Shown here: piece by piece, positions 1 through 9,941 of the stretch
How the letters are laid out: every line of letters begins with the position of its first letter
How positions within the stretch are numbered: the first letter of the stretch is position 1
Source of the DNA: Bradyrhizobium jicamae
Lineage (GTDB): Bacteria; Pseudomonadota; Alphaproteobacteria; Rhizobiales; Xanthobacteraceae
Direction of reading: 5' to 3'
Length of the DNA stretch: 37,251 nt
Assembly: GCF_001440395.1 (NCBI RefSeq)
Contig: NZ_LLXZ01000027.1
Location: forward strand, 109,816-147,066
The notes under the pieces: generated by a model
The model's input: the letters and a program-made list of their open reading frames with translations, nothing else
Databases searched by the model: none
Told to the model about the DNA's origin: nothing
Translations under genes and position numbers: made by a program

Positions 1-436
1 ACGGATTGCCGGTGGCGCCATGAAGCGCGTTGCGGGTGTTGCCGCCCGCGCCCCATTCGGGGACGTTGGTCTTGCCGACGACGATGGCGCCGGCGCGCTT
101 GAGCATCGCGACGATTGCCTCATCCTCGGCCGCGATGTTGTCGGCGAACAGCACGCTGCCAAAGCTCGTCGGCAGTCCCTTGGCGTCGATCAGGTCCTTG
201 ACCCCGAGCGGCAGCCCGTGCAGCGGGCCGAGCGCGTCGCCGCGCACCACGGCGGCCTCGCTCTCCCGCGCCGCGGCGCGCGCCGTATCGAACGAGCGCG
301 CAACGATCGCGTTGACGGCAGGATCGATTGCCTCGATCCGGTGGATACAACTGTCCATTAGTTCGACCGGCGAAAGCTTGCGCTCGCCGATCAGCGCCCG
401 CGCCGTTACCGCGGGCAGATCGCACGGCTCGGTCAT
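1..436 (-). CDS. Amidase, amidase-signature family (N-terminal part, cut by window edge)
   Basis: The first 145 codons of an amidase-signature hydrolase are present; the rest lies beyond position 1. The visible part opens with MTEPCDLPAVTARALIGERK and includes a stretch reading GLPLGVKDLIDAKGLPTSFGS. Its lysine corresponds to the catalytic Lys of the Ser-cisSer-Lys amidases, which hydrolyse C-N amide bonds; the Gly/Ser-rich signature containing both serines would lie outside the window. The start is the ATG at 434-436, seven bases after the stop of the upstream binding-protein gene, so the two are probably co-transcribed. This pairing suggests uptake and hydrolysis of a small amide or carboxylate. 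The substrate cannot be told from the sequence. Confidence 0.85.
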   Translation of the reverse strand, partial: MTEPCDLPAVTARALIGERKLSPVELMDSCIHRIEAIDPAVNAIVARSFDTARAAARESEAAVVRGDALGPLHGLPLGVKDLIDAKGLPTSFGSVLFADNIAAEDEAIVAMLKRAGAIVVGKTNVPEWGAGGNTRNALHGATGNP

Positions 437-443
437 GTCAGGA

Positions 444-1421
444 TTACTCTTCCTTGATCCCGCCCTTGAGGGCCAGTTCCTTCATCTCCGCCGTTTCCTT
501 GGCGATGAATCCCGGCCAGTCCGAATAGCGCTTGAAGCCGGGTTCGTAGCCAACCTTCTTGAAGCGCTCGATCACCGAAGGGCTCGCCACCGCCTCTTCC
601 AGCACCGAGGTCAGGCGTTCGCGGATGGCCGGAGGGACTCCCTTGGGCACGACCACGGTACCCCAGGAGACGAGGTCGATATTGGGATAGCCGAGTTCGG
701 CGAGCGTCGGAACGTCGGGCAGGAACTGCGAGCGCTTGGCGGAAAACACCGCGAGCGGGCGAACCGTGCCGGCTTCGATCTGCGGCCTGATCGCGATCAC
801 GGTGTCGACGTGGTACTCGATGTGCTTGCCTATCAGGTCGTTCATCGCCGGCGCGCTGCCCCTGTAGGGCAGGTGCACCATCTTGATGCCCGCACTCGAT
901 TTGAACAGCTCGCCGGCAAAATGCGAAATGGTCGCCACGCCGAAGGAGGCCAGCGACAGCTTGTCGGGATTGGCCTTGGCGGCGGCGACCAACGCCGCAA
1001 CGTCCTTGATCGGATTGTCGCGATGGGTGACCAGCACCATCGTGATGGTGCCGGTCTGGGCGATCGGCTCAAAGTCCTTCGCGCTGTCGTAGGGCACGTT
1101 CTCCTTCACCGCATTCTGCAAGGTGAAGGTCGAATTCGAGCTGGAGAACAGGGTGTAACCGTCGGGCGCCGCGATGGCGACCTCCTTGGCGGCGATCGTG
1201 GTGCCACCGCCGGGGCGATTGATCACGATCACCGGCTTGCCGAGGCGCGTCTCGAGTTCGCCGGCAATGATGCGTCCGACGACGTCGGAGGCGCCGCCGG
1301 CCGGGAAGGGCACGATCAACTGCAGCGGCTTTTCGGGGTAGCTGCCTTGTGCTGCCGATATCGACGGGCAACCCGCCACACAGGCCGTCGCGATCGCGGC
1401 CGCCAGAAACATCCGTACCAT
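444..1421 (-). CDS. Tripartite tricarboxylate transporter substrate-binding protein (TctC/Bug family)
   Basis: This 325-residue periplasmic binding protein has a signal peptide (MVRMFLAAAIATACVAGCPS), then the Bug-family opening YPEKPLQLIVPFPAGGASD near residue 35 and the later DVPTLAELGY motif. Such proteins bind carboxylates and hand them to a TctAB permease, or act as sensors. No tctA or tctB is visible, as is usual for the many orphan Bug proteins in this bacterial group. The open frame extends further upstream, but ATG 1419-1421 is chosen because AGGAGG sits about eleven bases before it and the signal peptide begins there. It lies between the dehydrogenase gene and the amidase gene on the same strand, so a shared transcript is plausible. 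The ligand is unknown. Confidence 0.9.
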   Translation of the reverse strand: MVRMFLAAAIATACVAGCPSISAAQGSYPEKPLQLIVPFPAGGASDVVGRIIAGELETRLGKPVIVINRPGGGTTIAAKEVAIAAPDGYTLFSSSNSTFTLQNAVKENVPYDSAKDFEPIAQTGTITMVLVTHRDNPIKDVAALVAAAKANPDKLSLASFGVATISHFAGELFKSSAGIKMVHLPYRGSAPAMNDLIGKHIEYHVDTVIAIRPQIEAGTVRPLAVFSAKRSQFLPDVPTLAELGYPNIDLVSWGTVVVPKGVPPAIRERLTSVLEEAVASPSVIERFKKVGYEPGFKRYSDWPGFIAKETAEMKELALKGGIKEE

Positions 1422-1446
1422 TCGAAACAGGCCTCCTGTCTTCCTT

Positions 1447-1471
1447 AACCCCGGCAATTCGCGCCGGGGTT
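1447..1471. terminator. GC-rich hairpin between the dehydrogenase and binding-protein genes
   Basis: A perfect nine-base stem (AACCCCGGC at 1447-1455 and GCCGGGGTT at 1463-1471) encloses a seven-base loop. The T-run follows on the plus strand. On the minus strand, where the genes are, the stem ends in TT followed by AAGG, so it would be a weak terminator or attenuator for the dehydrogenase transcript. Confidence 0.45.
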
Positions 1472-1548
1472 TTAGGCGACAGCCATCCCGGATCGATGGG
1501 GCAGCGTCCCTTGAATCGACCGCCCGATCAACCCTGTTTGTTAGGCCG

Positions 1549-2562
1549 TTACCACCCCTCCAGCACGATCTTGCCCCGCGACTTGCCGCTTTCCAAAAGC
1601 GCATGCGCGCGCTTCAGGTTAGCCGCGTTGATGGTGCCGAACGTCTGGTCGAGCGTGGTGCGCAGCACGCCCTTGTCGAGCAGGTCTGCCACGTCATTGA
1701 GCAGATGATGCTGGCCGATCATGTCAGGGGTCTGGAACGAGGAGCGCGTGAACATTGATTCCCAGTGCACCGAGATCGCCTTGCCCTTGAAGGCGCTCAT
1801 GGTGAATTCCGGGGGATCGTCGATCAGGCCGAACTTGCCCTGCGGCGCCATGAAATCGGCGATCGCCTTGTAGTGCTGGTCGGTGAAGGTGAGGCTGGCT
1901 ACCAATGCGACGGGTGGCAGTTTCAGCTTCTCGATCTGCTCCTTCATCGGCTTGCCATGATCGATCACGGCGTGCGCGCCAAGGTCGAGGCACCATTTCT
2001 GCGATTCCGGCCGCGTGGCGGTAGCGACGACCGTCAGCCCGGTGAGGCGGCGCGCGAGCTGGATCAGGATCGAGCCGACGCCACCGGCGCCGCCGGTGAT
2101 CAACAGCGTACGCGGATCGAGGCTCTTGCCGGGCACGGCGCCAAGCCGGTCGAACAGCAATTCCCAGGCAGTGATCGAGGTCAGCGGCAGCGCCGCGGCC
2201 TGCGCGAACGACAGCGACTTCGGCTTTTTGCCGACGATCCGCTCGTCGACCAGATGAAATTCCGCGTTGGTGCCCTGGCGCAGGATCGAGCCGGCGTAAA
2301 ACACTTCGTCACCCGGCTTGAACAGGGAGACATCCGGCCCGACGGCATCGACGATGCCGGCGGCGTCATAGCCCAGGATCTTGGTCTCGCCCTCGGGCGG
2401 GGCGGCGCGCTTGCGGACCTTGTAATCGACCGGGTTGGCGGAGATCGCCTTGACGGCGACCCTGATGTCGCGGCCCTTCGGTTCCGGCTTGGCGGCTTCG
2501 AAATCGAACAGCGATTGTGCGTCCTCGATGGGGAGCGATTTTTTGTATCCGACGGCCTTCAT
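1549..2562 (-). CDS. Zinc-independent alcohol dehydrogenase / quinone oxidoreductase family protein
   Basis: This 337-residue medium-chain dehydrogenase/reductase has an N-terminal GroES-like domain (about residues 1-130) and a Rossmann domain with the nucleotide motif ITGGAGGVGS (about 155-164). The cysteine and histidine ligands of zinc-dependent alcohol dehydrogenases are absent, which fits the quinone-oxidoreductase-like branch. These enzymes use NADPH to reduce quinones or activated double bonds; the exact substrate is unknown. The ATG lies at 2560-2562. The gene is divergent from an HxlR regulator 127 bases away, a common arrangement in which the regulator senses electrophiles or quinones and controls the reductase. 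It may also lead the minus-strand transcript into the binding-protein and amidase genes. Confidence 0.88.
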   Translation of the reverse strand: MKAVGYKKSLPIEDAQSLFDFEAAKPEPKGRDIRVAVKAISANPVDYKVRKRAAPPEGETKILGYDAAGIVDAVGPDVSLFKPGDEVFYAGSILRQGTNAEFHLVDERIVGKKPKSLSFAQAAALPLTSITAWELLFDRLGAVPGKSLDPRTLLITGGAGGVGSILIQLARRLTGLTVVATATRPESQKWCLDLGAHAVIDHGKPMKEQIEKLKLPPVALVASLTFTDQHYKAIADFMAPQGKFGLIDDPPEFTMSAFKGKAISVHWESMFTRSSFQTPDMIGQHHLLNDVADLLDKGVLRTTLDQTFGTINAANLKRAHALLESGKSRGKIVLEGW

Positions 2563-2624
2563 GTCCGTTCTCCTGCCTTGCTTGAGGTTGGTTGCCTAAC
2601 TGTCGCGCTGGCATCCACTTGGCA

Positions 2625-2664
2625 AGTACTGTAAATTCGGGGAACTAGTCCCTGTTTGGATACT
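2625..2664. promoter_or_regulatory. Candidate HxlR operator in the divergent intergenic region
   Basis: The short spacer between the divergent dehydrogenase and HxlR genes holds an imperfect dyad centred on ACTAGT (2644-2649), with TACT at 2627-2630 and again at 2661-2664. YodB-type HxlR regulators recognise TACT/AGTA half-sites, so this is the natural place for an operator. The assignment rests on location and partial symmetry only. Confidence 0.35.
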
Positions 2665-2689
2665 ATTGGGAAAATCCCGGAAAAACCTC

Positions 2690-3067
2690 ATGAAACGGCG
2701 AAATTTTGCCCGGCGGCCGGGCTGCGCGGTGGAAGCCACGCTCGACCTGATCGACGGCAAGTGGAAAGGCGTGATCCTGTTTCATCTCTTGGCCGGCACC
2801 CAGCGCTTCGGGGAGTTGCGGCGGCGGATGCCCGGGATTACCCAGCGCATGCTGACCAAGCAGCTCCGCGCGCTCGAGGAGGACAGGCTCGTGATCCGTA
2901 AGGTCTATGCCGAGGTGCCGCCGCGGGTCGAATACACGCTGTCCGAGATCGGCGAGAGCCTGCGTCTCGTCATCGAGACGCTGCGGGCATGGGGCGAGGG
3001 CCATCAGGAACGGCTGTCCTGCGCGCCGGCCTCCGACCCCGTCAAAGCGCCCGATCGCGCCGCGTAG
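2690..3067 (+). CDS. HxlR-family winged-helix transcriptional regulator
   Basis: This 125-residue protein has the hallmark HxlR opening: a cysteine followed by VEATLDLIDGKWKG (about residues 10-25), then RRMPGITQRMLTKQLRALE (the recognition helix region) and the wing PPRVEYTLSEIGESL. Family members are dimeric DNA-binding proteins, and several sense quinones, aldehydes or oxidants through the N-terminal cysteine; that cysteine is present here. ATG 2690 was chosen over an in-frame TTG at 2666 because it gives the usual family N-terminus, although no strong ribosome site precedes it. It faces the dehydrogenase gene and is the likely regulator of that gene. Confidence 0.9.
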   Translation: MKRRNFARRPGCAVEATLDLIDGKWKGVILFHLLAGTQRFGELRRRMPGITQRMLTKQLRALEEDRLVIRKVYAEVPPRVEYTLSEIGESLRLVIETLRAWGEGHQERLSCAPASDPVKAPDRAA

Positions 3068-3149
3068 CTGCCGTTATATGTACCGCTTTATCTTCTCTCG
3101 TTGCCGCCCCGCATCTATATGTGTGGCGCTCAATTCCGGGATTTTCGAG

Positions 3150-4540
<1,391 letters not shown>

Positions 4541-4544
<4 letters not shown>

Positions 4545-5878
4545 GCCCGAAGCAACCCCGCGAGGCAGCCAATCTCTTTGCCGCGGCAGGGATGGAAGAG
4601 GATGCGCCGCGTCCGCTTCCCGACCGGCTGCGTCCGCGCGCGCTCGCCGATGTCGTTGGACAGGATCATATCCTCGGTCCCGACGGCGCGCTGACGCGCA
4701 TGGTGGAGACGCGCACGCTGGGTTCGCTGGTGTTCTGGGGACCACCCGGCACCGGCAAGACCACGGTGGCGCGGCTATTGGCCGATGCCACCGAATTGCA
4801 TTTCGAGCAGATTTCCGCGGTGTTCTCCGGCGTTGCCGATTTGAAGAAGGTGTTCGATGCGGCGCGTGCCCGCCGCGAGATGGGCAAGGGCACGCTGCTG
4901 TTCGTCGACGAGGTGCACCGCTTCAATCGCGCGCAGCAGGATTCGTTTCTGCCCGTGATGGAAGACGGCACCGTGGTGCTGGTCGGCGCCACTACCGAAA
5001 ATCCCTCGTTCGAACTCAACGCCGCGTTGCTGTCACGGGCGCGGGTGCTGGTGTTTCATTCTCTCGATGCCGCCGCGATCGAAAAGCTCTTTGCCCATGC
5101 CGAAAAGGTCGAGGGCAAGAAATTGCCGCTCGACGCGGAAGCGCGCGCCGTACTGGTGCGGATGGCCGATGGCGACGGCCGCGCTTCGCTGACGCTGGTC
5201 GAAGAGGTCTGGCGCGCCGCGCGCAAGGACGAAATCTTCAACGCCGCGCAGTTGCAGGAAATTTTGCAGCGGCGCGCCCCGATCTACGACAAGTCTGCCG
5301 ACGGCCATTACAACCTGATTTCGGCGCTGCATAAATCGGTGCGCGGCTCCGATCCGGACGCCGCGCTGTATTACCTCGCGCGCATGCTTGACGCCGGCGA
5401 GGACCCGCTGTTTTTGGCGCGGCGCGTGGTGCGCATGGCGGTGGAGGATATCGGCCTTGCCGATCCGCAGGCGCTGGTGATCTGCAACGCCGCCAAGGAT
5501 GCCTTTGACTTTCTCGGCCATCCCGAGGGCGAGCTTGCGATCGCGCAGGCCGTGATCTATCTCGCCACCGCGCCGAAATCCAACGCCGCCTACAAGGCCT
5601 TTGGCGCGGCGATGCGCACGGCGAAGGAGGGCGGCTCGCTGCTGCCGCCAAAACACATTCTCAATTCGCCGACCAAGCTGATGAAGTCGGAAGGCTATGG
5701 CTCCGGCTACGAATATGATCATGACGCGCCGGACGCGTTTTCGGGGCAGGACTATTTCCCGGAAGCGCTGGGACGGCAGACGTTTTACGATCCACCCGAT
5801 CGCGGTTTCGAGCGCGAGATCCGCAAGCGGCTGGATTACTGGGCGAAGTTGCGTAGGGAGCGGGACAAGCGCGAATGA
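4541..5878 (+). CDS. rarA: Replication-associated recombination protein A (MgsA/RarA AAA+ ATPase)
   Basis: This 445-residue AAA+ ATPase related to clamp-loader subunits shows Walker A GPPGTGKT (67-74), Walker B LLFVDEVHRF (119-128), sensor 1 GATTEN (149-154) and the C-terminal RarA/MgsA region with YYLARMLDAGEDP and PPKHILNSPTKLMK. RarA acts at stalled replication forks and binds single-stranded DNA ends with SSB. Length and motif order are normal. The start is the ATG inside the ATGA overlap with degP. The next gene also overlaps by four bases, giving a tightly packed degP-rarA-TPR unit. A degP-rarA-rluA-ATP12 neighbourhood is familiar in Rhizobiales; here the pseudouridine synthase and ATP12 genes lie further along the same strand, separated by inserted genes. 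Confidence 0.96.
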
Positions 5879-6591
5879 ACAGGTTCGAGAAGTATTTCAG
5901 GCCGGCCATTCGCGCCGTCGCATGCCTGGCGATGCTCGCGTCGCCGATTGCCGCTGCGGCCGATACCGTCGAGGTGGCGCCGGGTGTGCAGGTGACCAAG
6001 CGAAGCTATACGGCGCCGACCAACGAGCAGCCGTTCTTCGGATTCGCGGCCAAGAATTCGGAGGAGAAAGCCTCCGACGAGAAATTCGTCAGCGCCATCA
6101 TCGGGGCGACCGGCTCGCGCGAAAAGGCGTTCGAGGAAATCACCATGCGCGGCTGGCGGGCGGTCAATACCGGCAAGATACGCGAGGCCGCGCTGCGGTT
6201 TAACCAGGCGTATCTCATTTCACCCGAGCAGAGCGCCGTCTATCACGGCCTTGCGGTGGTCGCTCAGTTTCGCTTCAACGACCTCGATGCCGCGGACGAA
6301 CTGTTCAAGATTGCGCTCAAGCAGCCCCATCCGGTGAGGGCGCTGCGGGCCGACTACGGCCGCCTCCTGTTGATCGCCAAGCGCCCGCGCGACGCGCAGC
6401 CCGTGCTGGAGCAGGCGGTCAAGGACTCGCCTGATTTCGGCGATGCCTGGACCAATCTTGCGGTGGCGCGCTTTCAGAACGGCGACGCGGCAGCGGCCTG
6501 CGCGGCGGCGGAGGAAGCCGGCAAGAGGCGTCCAACCAGCAATTCCGGCAATGATCTGATGGCGGTGAGAAACGCCGCGCAATGCAAGTAG
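5875..6591 (+). CDS. Secreted tetratricopeptide-repeat protein
   Basis: This 238-residue protein has a signal peptide (about residues 1-28, ending SPIAAAADT) and a helical TPR-like region from about residue 80 to the end. The repeats can be read as INTGKIREAALRFNQAYLIS-like units, then FNDLDAADELFKIALKQ, RPRDAQPVLEQAVKDSP and WTNLAVARFQNGDAAAACAA. It is probably a periplasmic scaffold; no enzymatic motif is seen. It overlaps the end of rarA by four bases (ATGA) and so is the third gene of the degP-rarA unit. A GC-rich hairpin follows its stop. The function is unknown. Confidence 0.85.
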   Translation: MNRFEKYFRPAIRAVACLAMLASPIAAAADTVEVAPGVQVTKRSYTAPTNEQPFFGFAAKNSEEKASDEKFVSAIIGATGSREKAFEEITMRGWRAVNTGKIREAALRFNQAYLISPEQSAVYHGLAVVAQFRFNDLDAADELFKIALKQPHPVRALRADYGRLLLIAKRPRDAQPVLEQAVKDSPDFGDAWTNLAVARFQNGDAAAACAAAEEAGKRRPTSNSGNDLMAVRNAAQCK

Positions 6592-6603
6592 TGTTCGTGA
6601 TGC

Positions 6604-6632
6604 GAGCGGGGCCACGCGGCGGCGCCCCGCTC
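6604..6632. terminator. Bidirectional hairpin between convergent genes
   Basis: A perfect nine-base stem (GAGCGGGGC at 6604-6612 and GCCCCGCTC at 6624-6632), with an outer GATGC/GCATC pairing, lies in the 48-base gap between the convergent TPR and Lon-N genes. There is no T-run, so termination efficiency is uncertain. Confidence 0.5.
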
Positions 6633-6639
6633 TGAGGCA

Positions 6640-7440
6640 TCAGTTCACTTTGGCCGGTGAGCCCTCGCGCATCCAGCCGAGGATGGCCTGGAGCCTTGCG
6701 ACCACATCTCCGGTTTCCAGGACCTGCTGCATCTTGTCGATTCCGACTTCCATCAGCTGAACCACGACATCGGCGAGCACGCCCGGTTCGCCGGCGTAAC
6801 GGTACAGCGACTGCGGCGGCGCGGTATTGGTGAAGCCCTGATACCTCTCAAAGATTTCGCGCGCGAGCATGAACGCTTCTGCGTCCAGGCCGCGCGTCTC
6901 TTCGATCGGTGCAACTTCGGCCGCCAGAAAGTCGCCGTCGACCGGTCGCACGATGGCGGTTCGCTCAGAACAGGAAACCTTCACGCGAAGGTCGCCGTGC
7001 GGCATCTCCGCGCGATGGATGATCTCGGCGAGGACGCCGACCGAATGAAGCGCGTCGAAGTCCGGATCATCGTCGTCCGGCCGCTTCTGGGTGACGACCA
7101 GGATTCGTCCGCCATTGGCGGCAGCGCTCTCGATCGCACGTCGCGTCTTCACGCGTCCGACAAAGATCGGCGTAATCAGTTGCGGAAAGAACACGATGTC
7201 CCGCATCGGCGTTACCGGAATCACCGTTCCGGCAGTGCGCGATCGGGCCCGCAATTTTGCGGCTTGAACGGAAACGGGTTGGCTCGACTGAATGGCCGCC
7301 GACAGCACGTTCCAATCGTGAAAGCCCAGGGTCCTCGCGACGAGTTCGAGGCTTTCACTGTGGCTGACGGAGATCGATTTGACTTTCAGCGCCTCGCGCA
7401 GCGTCTGCGCCATGGCCTTGGCATCGCGGAAATCACGCAT
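6640..7440 (-). CDS. Glyoxalase_8-type N-terminal domain fused to a Lon substrate-binding domain; no ATPase or protease
   Basis: This 266-residue protein begins with a helical segment (about 1-55) containing MRDFRDAKAMAQTLREALK, SHSESLELVARTLGFHDWN and LSAAIQ, which matches the short domain labelled glyoxalase-related (Glyoxalase_8) in many alphaproteobacteria. From about residue 70 it has the Lon N-terminal domain: PMRDIVFFPQLITPIFVGR, then AIESA and the beta-rich remainder to about residue 255. The AAA+ and Ser-Lys protease domains of Lon are absent, and the stop follows the Lon-N domain directly. Stand-alone Lon-N proteins may act as adaptors or competitors for substrates, but their role is unresolved. 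ATG 7438-7440 is preceded by AGAGG. An inverted repeat lies directly upstream. Confidence 0.85.
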   Translation of the reverse strand: MRDFRDAKAMAQTLREALKVKSISVSHSESLELVARTLGFHDWNVLSAAIQSSQPVSVQAAKLRARSRTAGTVIPVTPMRDIVFFPQLITPIFVGRVKTRRAIESAAANGGRILVVTQKRPDDDDPDFDALHSVGVLAEIIHRAEMPHGDLRVKVSCSERTAIVRPVDGDFLAAEVAPIEETRGLDAEAFMLAREIFERYQGFTNTAPPQSLYRYAGEPGVLADVVVQLMEVGIDKMQQVLETGDVVARLQAILGWMREGSPAKVN

Positions 7441-7458
7441 GGGATAACCTCTGCTTCA

Positions 7459-7505
7459 GGCGAACGAGAATTGGGTCAGATGCTTGCGTTACTGACTCGT
7501 TCGCC
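7459..7505. repeat. Inverted repeat in the leader of the Lon-N fusion gene
   Basis: GGCGAACGAG (7459-7468) and CTCGTTCGCC (7496-7505) are perfect ten-base arms, and TCAG/CTGA inside extends the pairing with a bulge. The element begins 19 bases upstream of the ATG at 7440 and abuts its ribosome site, so it could be an operator or an mRNA structure affecting translation. Confidence 0.6.
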
Positions 7506-7652
7506 GGGCAAAGGAGGCCGGGAGCGGCTCGATACGTTCGCCAGACCCAAAGGGTGCAAGCAGCGGGTCGTATCCACCGGATAGAAATATGCACGGTGCC
7601 TATGACGCTGTCAACGTGTGTCGCCGGTCTTCACACGTTCGAGAACGGTCGG

Positions 7653-8597
7653 CTATTTACCCGCTTTAACGAAATCAAGGATTTCATCGGTCAGCCGCGT
7701 ATCGGCAGTGTTGATCGAATACACTTCCGACATGTGACTGTGCTGCGGCAGCAGGAGCGCGCGTGCGCATCCGCTCGCGCGTTTGCAACTCGCTTGCTTC
7801 GCGAGGTCGAATTGTAGCACGAAGCCTTCGGGGTCGAGTTCGGCGGCGGCCATCATCAGCGGGATGCCGGTGGTTGCCAAACCGGACAGCGAGGATCGTT
7901 CGACGTAGCGCGAGGGATCGTCGCCAAAGTAGGCGCGCTGGGTATCGGCGAGCGGCGTCGCGGTCAGGTCGTAAATGCCGGAGACCATGATTGCGCCGGC
8001 GAGCCCACCGCCTTTCACCTTGTGAAATTCGGGATGCGATACATAGTTTGCGACGTGAACCGCGCCCGCGGAGTGGCCCATCAGATAGATGCGCGCGGGA
8101 TTGCCGCCGCGCTCGCCGATCTTGTCTGTAACCCACTGAACCGCGGCGGCCATATCCTCGGCGCCGGCCGGCCAGGGCGCCAGGGGCGCGAGGCGGTAGG
8201 TGACGTTGACGCCGACAAAGCCGTTCTTTGCCGCCCACAGCATGATGTTGTCATAGAACGGGCTGGTCGGTGTGGTCCGCTTGTTGCCGCCGACGAACGC
8301 GCCGCCATGGACGAACATCAGCACCGGCCGGGGAGGCGAAGCCGTCTCCGGCAGGAAAATATCGAGCAGGTTGCGGTCGGCCGGACCGTATTTGACGTCC
8401 CGCTCGACCTTGATGCCTTGATAGGGCTCTTTTTCCTGCAGCGGCGCGTAGAGTTCGACAGTCTTCGGTGGGTCGATGACGCGGCCGAGTTCCAGAAGCT
8501 TCCAGGCCAGATCTTCCGACATCGGGCTCTGCTGCGCGGAGGCCGCGCTGGCGAGGAGGGCCGCAACAATAGTCAAAGCCGATCTTGTCAGGGCCAT
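7653..8597 (-). CDS. Secreted alpha/beta-hydrolase (BD-FAE/HSL-like carboxylesterase)
   Basis: This 314-residue protein has a clear signal peptide (MALTRSALTIVAALLASAAS, cleaved near AQQ). The oxyanion-hole motif VHGGAFVGG (about 96-104) and the nucleophile motif GHSAG with Ser176 place it in the esterase/lipase group that includes feruloyl-esterase-like BD-FAE domains and hormone-sensitive-lipase-like enzymes. A likely catalytic histidine is in LLPQHSHMSEV near the C-terminus. It hydrolyses an ester, probably in the periplasm; the substrate is not predictable. It is on the minus strand, 212 bases from the Lon-N fusion gene start, and divergent from the pseudouridine synthase gene, so it is probably a single-gene unit. 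Confidence 0.88.
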   Translation of the reverse strand: MALTRSALTIVAALLASAASAQQSPMSEDLAWKLLELGRVIDPPKTVELYAPLQEKEPYQGIKVERDVKYGPADRNLLDIFLPETASPPRPVLMFVHGGAFVGGNKRTTPTSPFYDNIMLWAAKNGFVGVNVTYRLAPLAPWPAGAEDMAAAVQWVTDKIGERGGNPARIYLMGHSAGAVHVANYVSHPEFHKVKGGGLAGAIMVSGIYDLTATPLADTQRAYFGDDPSRYVERSSLSGLATTGIPLMMAAAELDPEGFVLQFDLAKQASCKRASGCARALLLPQHSHMSEVYSINTADTRLTDEILDFVKAGK

Positions 8598-8723
8598 CCG
8601 GTCCCCCCGTTTCCGCGCTGTTGGCTCAAGATGGCCGATCCCGCGGCCGATTTATACCGATTTCGCCGTGACGATTCGCTGCAATTGCGCTACCGAAAGG
8701 CACCCCTTTGGAGCTTGGATCAG

Positions 8724-9941
8724 ATGAGCCGCCGCGACCGTAAACCGCTAGCCAAGTCGCGCAAGTCAGGCGACCGCCCCAAGGGAGCGACCCCGTTTCG
8801 CAGCAGGAAGCCAGGCGACCGCGTACAGAGCGACCGGCCATCCGGCAATCGCCCGCACGCCAAGCCCGCGCGCTTTTCCGAGCCGCGAGGCGAAAAGCCG
8901 GCTTTCGCGGCTGCCGAACTCGAAAAGACAAAAGTCGATTTGCCGCTGCCCACGAAAGTTCAGACCGTCGTCGTCACGGCGGACGAAAACAACATGCGCG
9001 TCGATCGCTTCCTCGAAGCGCGCTTTCCCGGCCTGTCGTTCTCGCACATCCAGCGCATCGTCCGGAAGGGCGAGCTGCGCGTCAACGGCAAGCGGGCCGA
9101 CAGCAAGGACCGGCTCGAGGAAGGCCAGAGCGTTCGCATTCCGCCGCTGCGGCTCGACGCGCCGAAGGGGGCTGGTCCGCTCTCGGAAGCCGCTGCGAAG
9201 ACGCTGCAGGCGCTGAAGGAGATGACCATCTTCGAGGATGCCGACGTACTCGTGATCAACAAGCCGGCGGGGCTTGCGGTGCAGGGCGGCTCCGGCATCA
9301 CGCGCAACGTCGACCAGATGCTGGAGGTGATGCGCGACGCCAAGGGGCAGAAGCCGCGGCTGGTGCACCGGCTGGACCGGGAAACGTCCGGCTGTCTGTT
9401 GATTGCAAAAACCCGCTTCGCCGCCACCGCCCTGACCGGCTCGTTCCGCCACCGCTCCGCGCGCAAGATCTACTGGGCGCTGGTGGCGGGCGTGCCGAAG
9501 CCGAAGCAGGGCCGCATCTCGACCTATCTCGCCAAGGAGGAGAGCGAGGAGGACAGCATCATGCGCGTCGCCAAGCACGGCGACGAGGGCGCGAGCCACG
9601 CCGTGACGTATTATGCCGTGGTCGAGACCTCGGCGCAGAAACTCGCGTGGGTGTCGCTGAAGCCGGTCACCGGGCGAACCCACCAGCTGCGCGCCCATAT
9701 GGCGCATATCGACCACGCCATCGTCGGCGATCCCAAATATTTCAACAAGGAGAACTGGGACCTGCCGGGTGGCCTGCAGAACCGGCTGCATCTCTTGGCG
9801 CGGCGGCTCGTGATCCCGCATCCGCGCGGCGGCGTGATCGACGTCAGTGCGCCGCTGCCGCCGCACATGCTGCAATCCTGGAATCTGCTGGGATTGGAGG
9901 CCGACCGCTTCGATCCGATCGAGAATGCGCCGGAGGAGTAG
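8724..9941 (+). CDS. RluA-family 23S rRNA pseudouridine synthase (RluC-like)
   Basis: This 405-residue enzyme converts uridine to pseudouridine in ribosomal RNA. After a basic, low-complexity N-terminal extension (about 1-75, rich in Arg, Lys, Pro and Ser), an S4 RNA-binding domain covers about 91-140 (MRVDRFLEARFPGLSFSHIQ). The catalytic domain follows, with INKPAGLAVQGG (178-189), the active-site motif HRLDRETSG (Asp218) and GRTHQLRAHM. The extension is longer than in enterobacterial RluC. ATG 8724 was chosen because GGAG lies shortly upstream; an in-frame ATG at 8631 would give a longer form but overlaps the esterase promoter region. A short GGCC-GGGC-GGCC-TTTT sequence follows the stop. 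Confidence 0.93.
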   Translation: MSRRDRKPLAKSRKSGDRPKGATPFRSRKPGDRVQSDRPSGNRPHAKPARFSEPRGEKPAFAAAELEKTKVDLPLPTKVQTVVVTADENNMRVDRFLEARFPGLSFSHIQRIVRKGELRVNGKRADSKDRLEEGQSVRIPPLRLDAPKGAGPLSEAAAKTLQALKEMTIFEDADVLVINKPAGLAVQGGSGITRNVDQMLEVMRDAKGQKPRLVHRLDRETSGCLLIAKTRFAATALTGSFRHRSARKIYWALVAGVPKPKQGRISTYLAKEESEEDSIMRVAKHGDEGASHAVTYYAVVETSAQKLAWVSLKPVTGRTHQLRAHMAHIDHAIVGDPKYFNKENWDLPGGLQNRLHLLARRLVIPHPRGGVIDVSAPLPPHMLQSWNLLGLEADRFDPIENAPEE

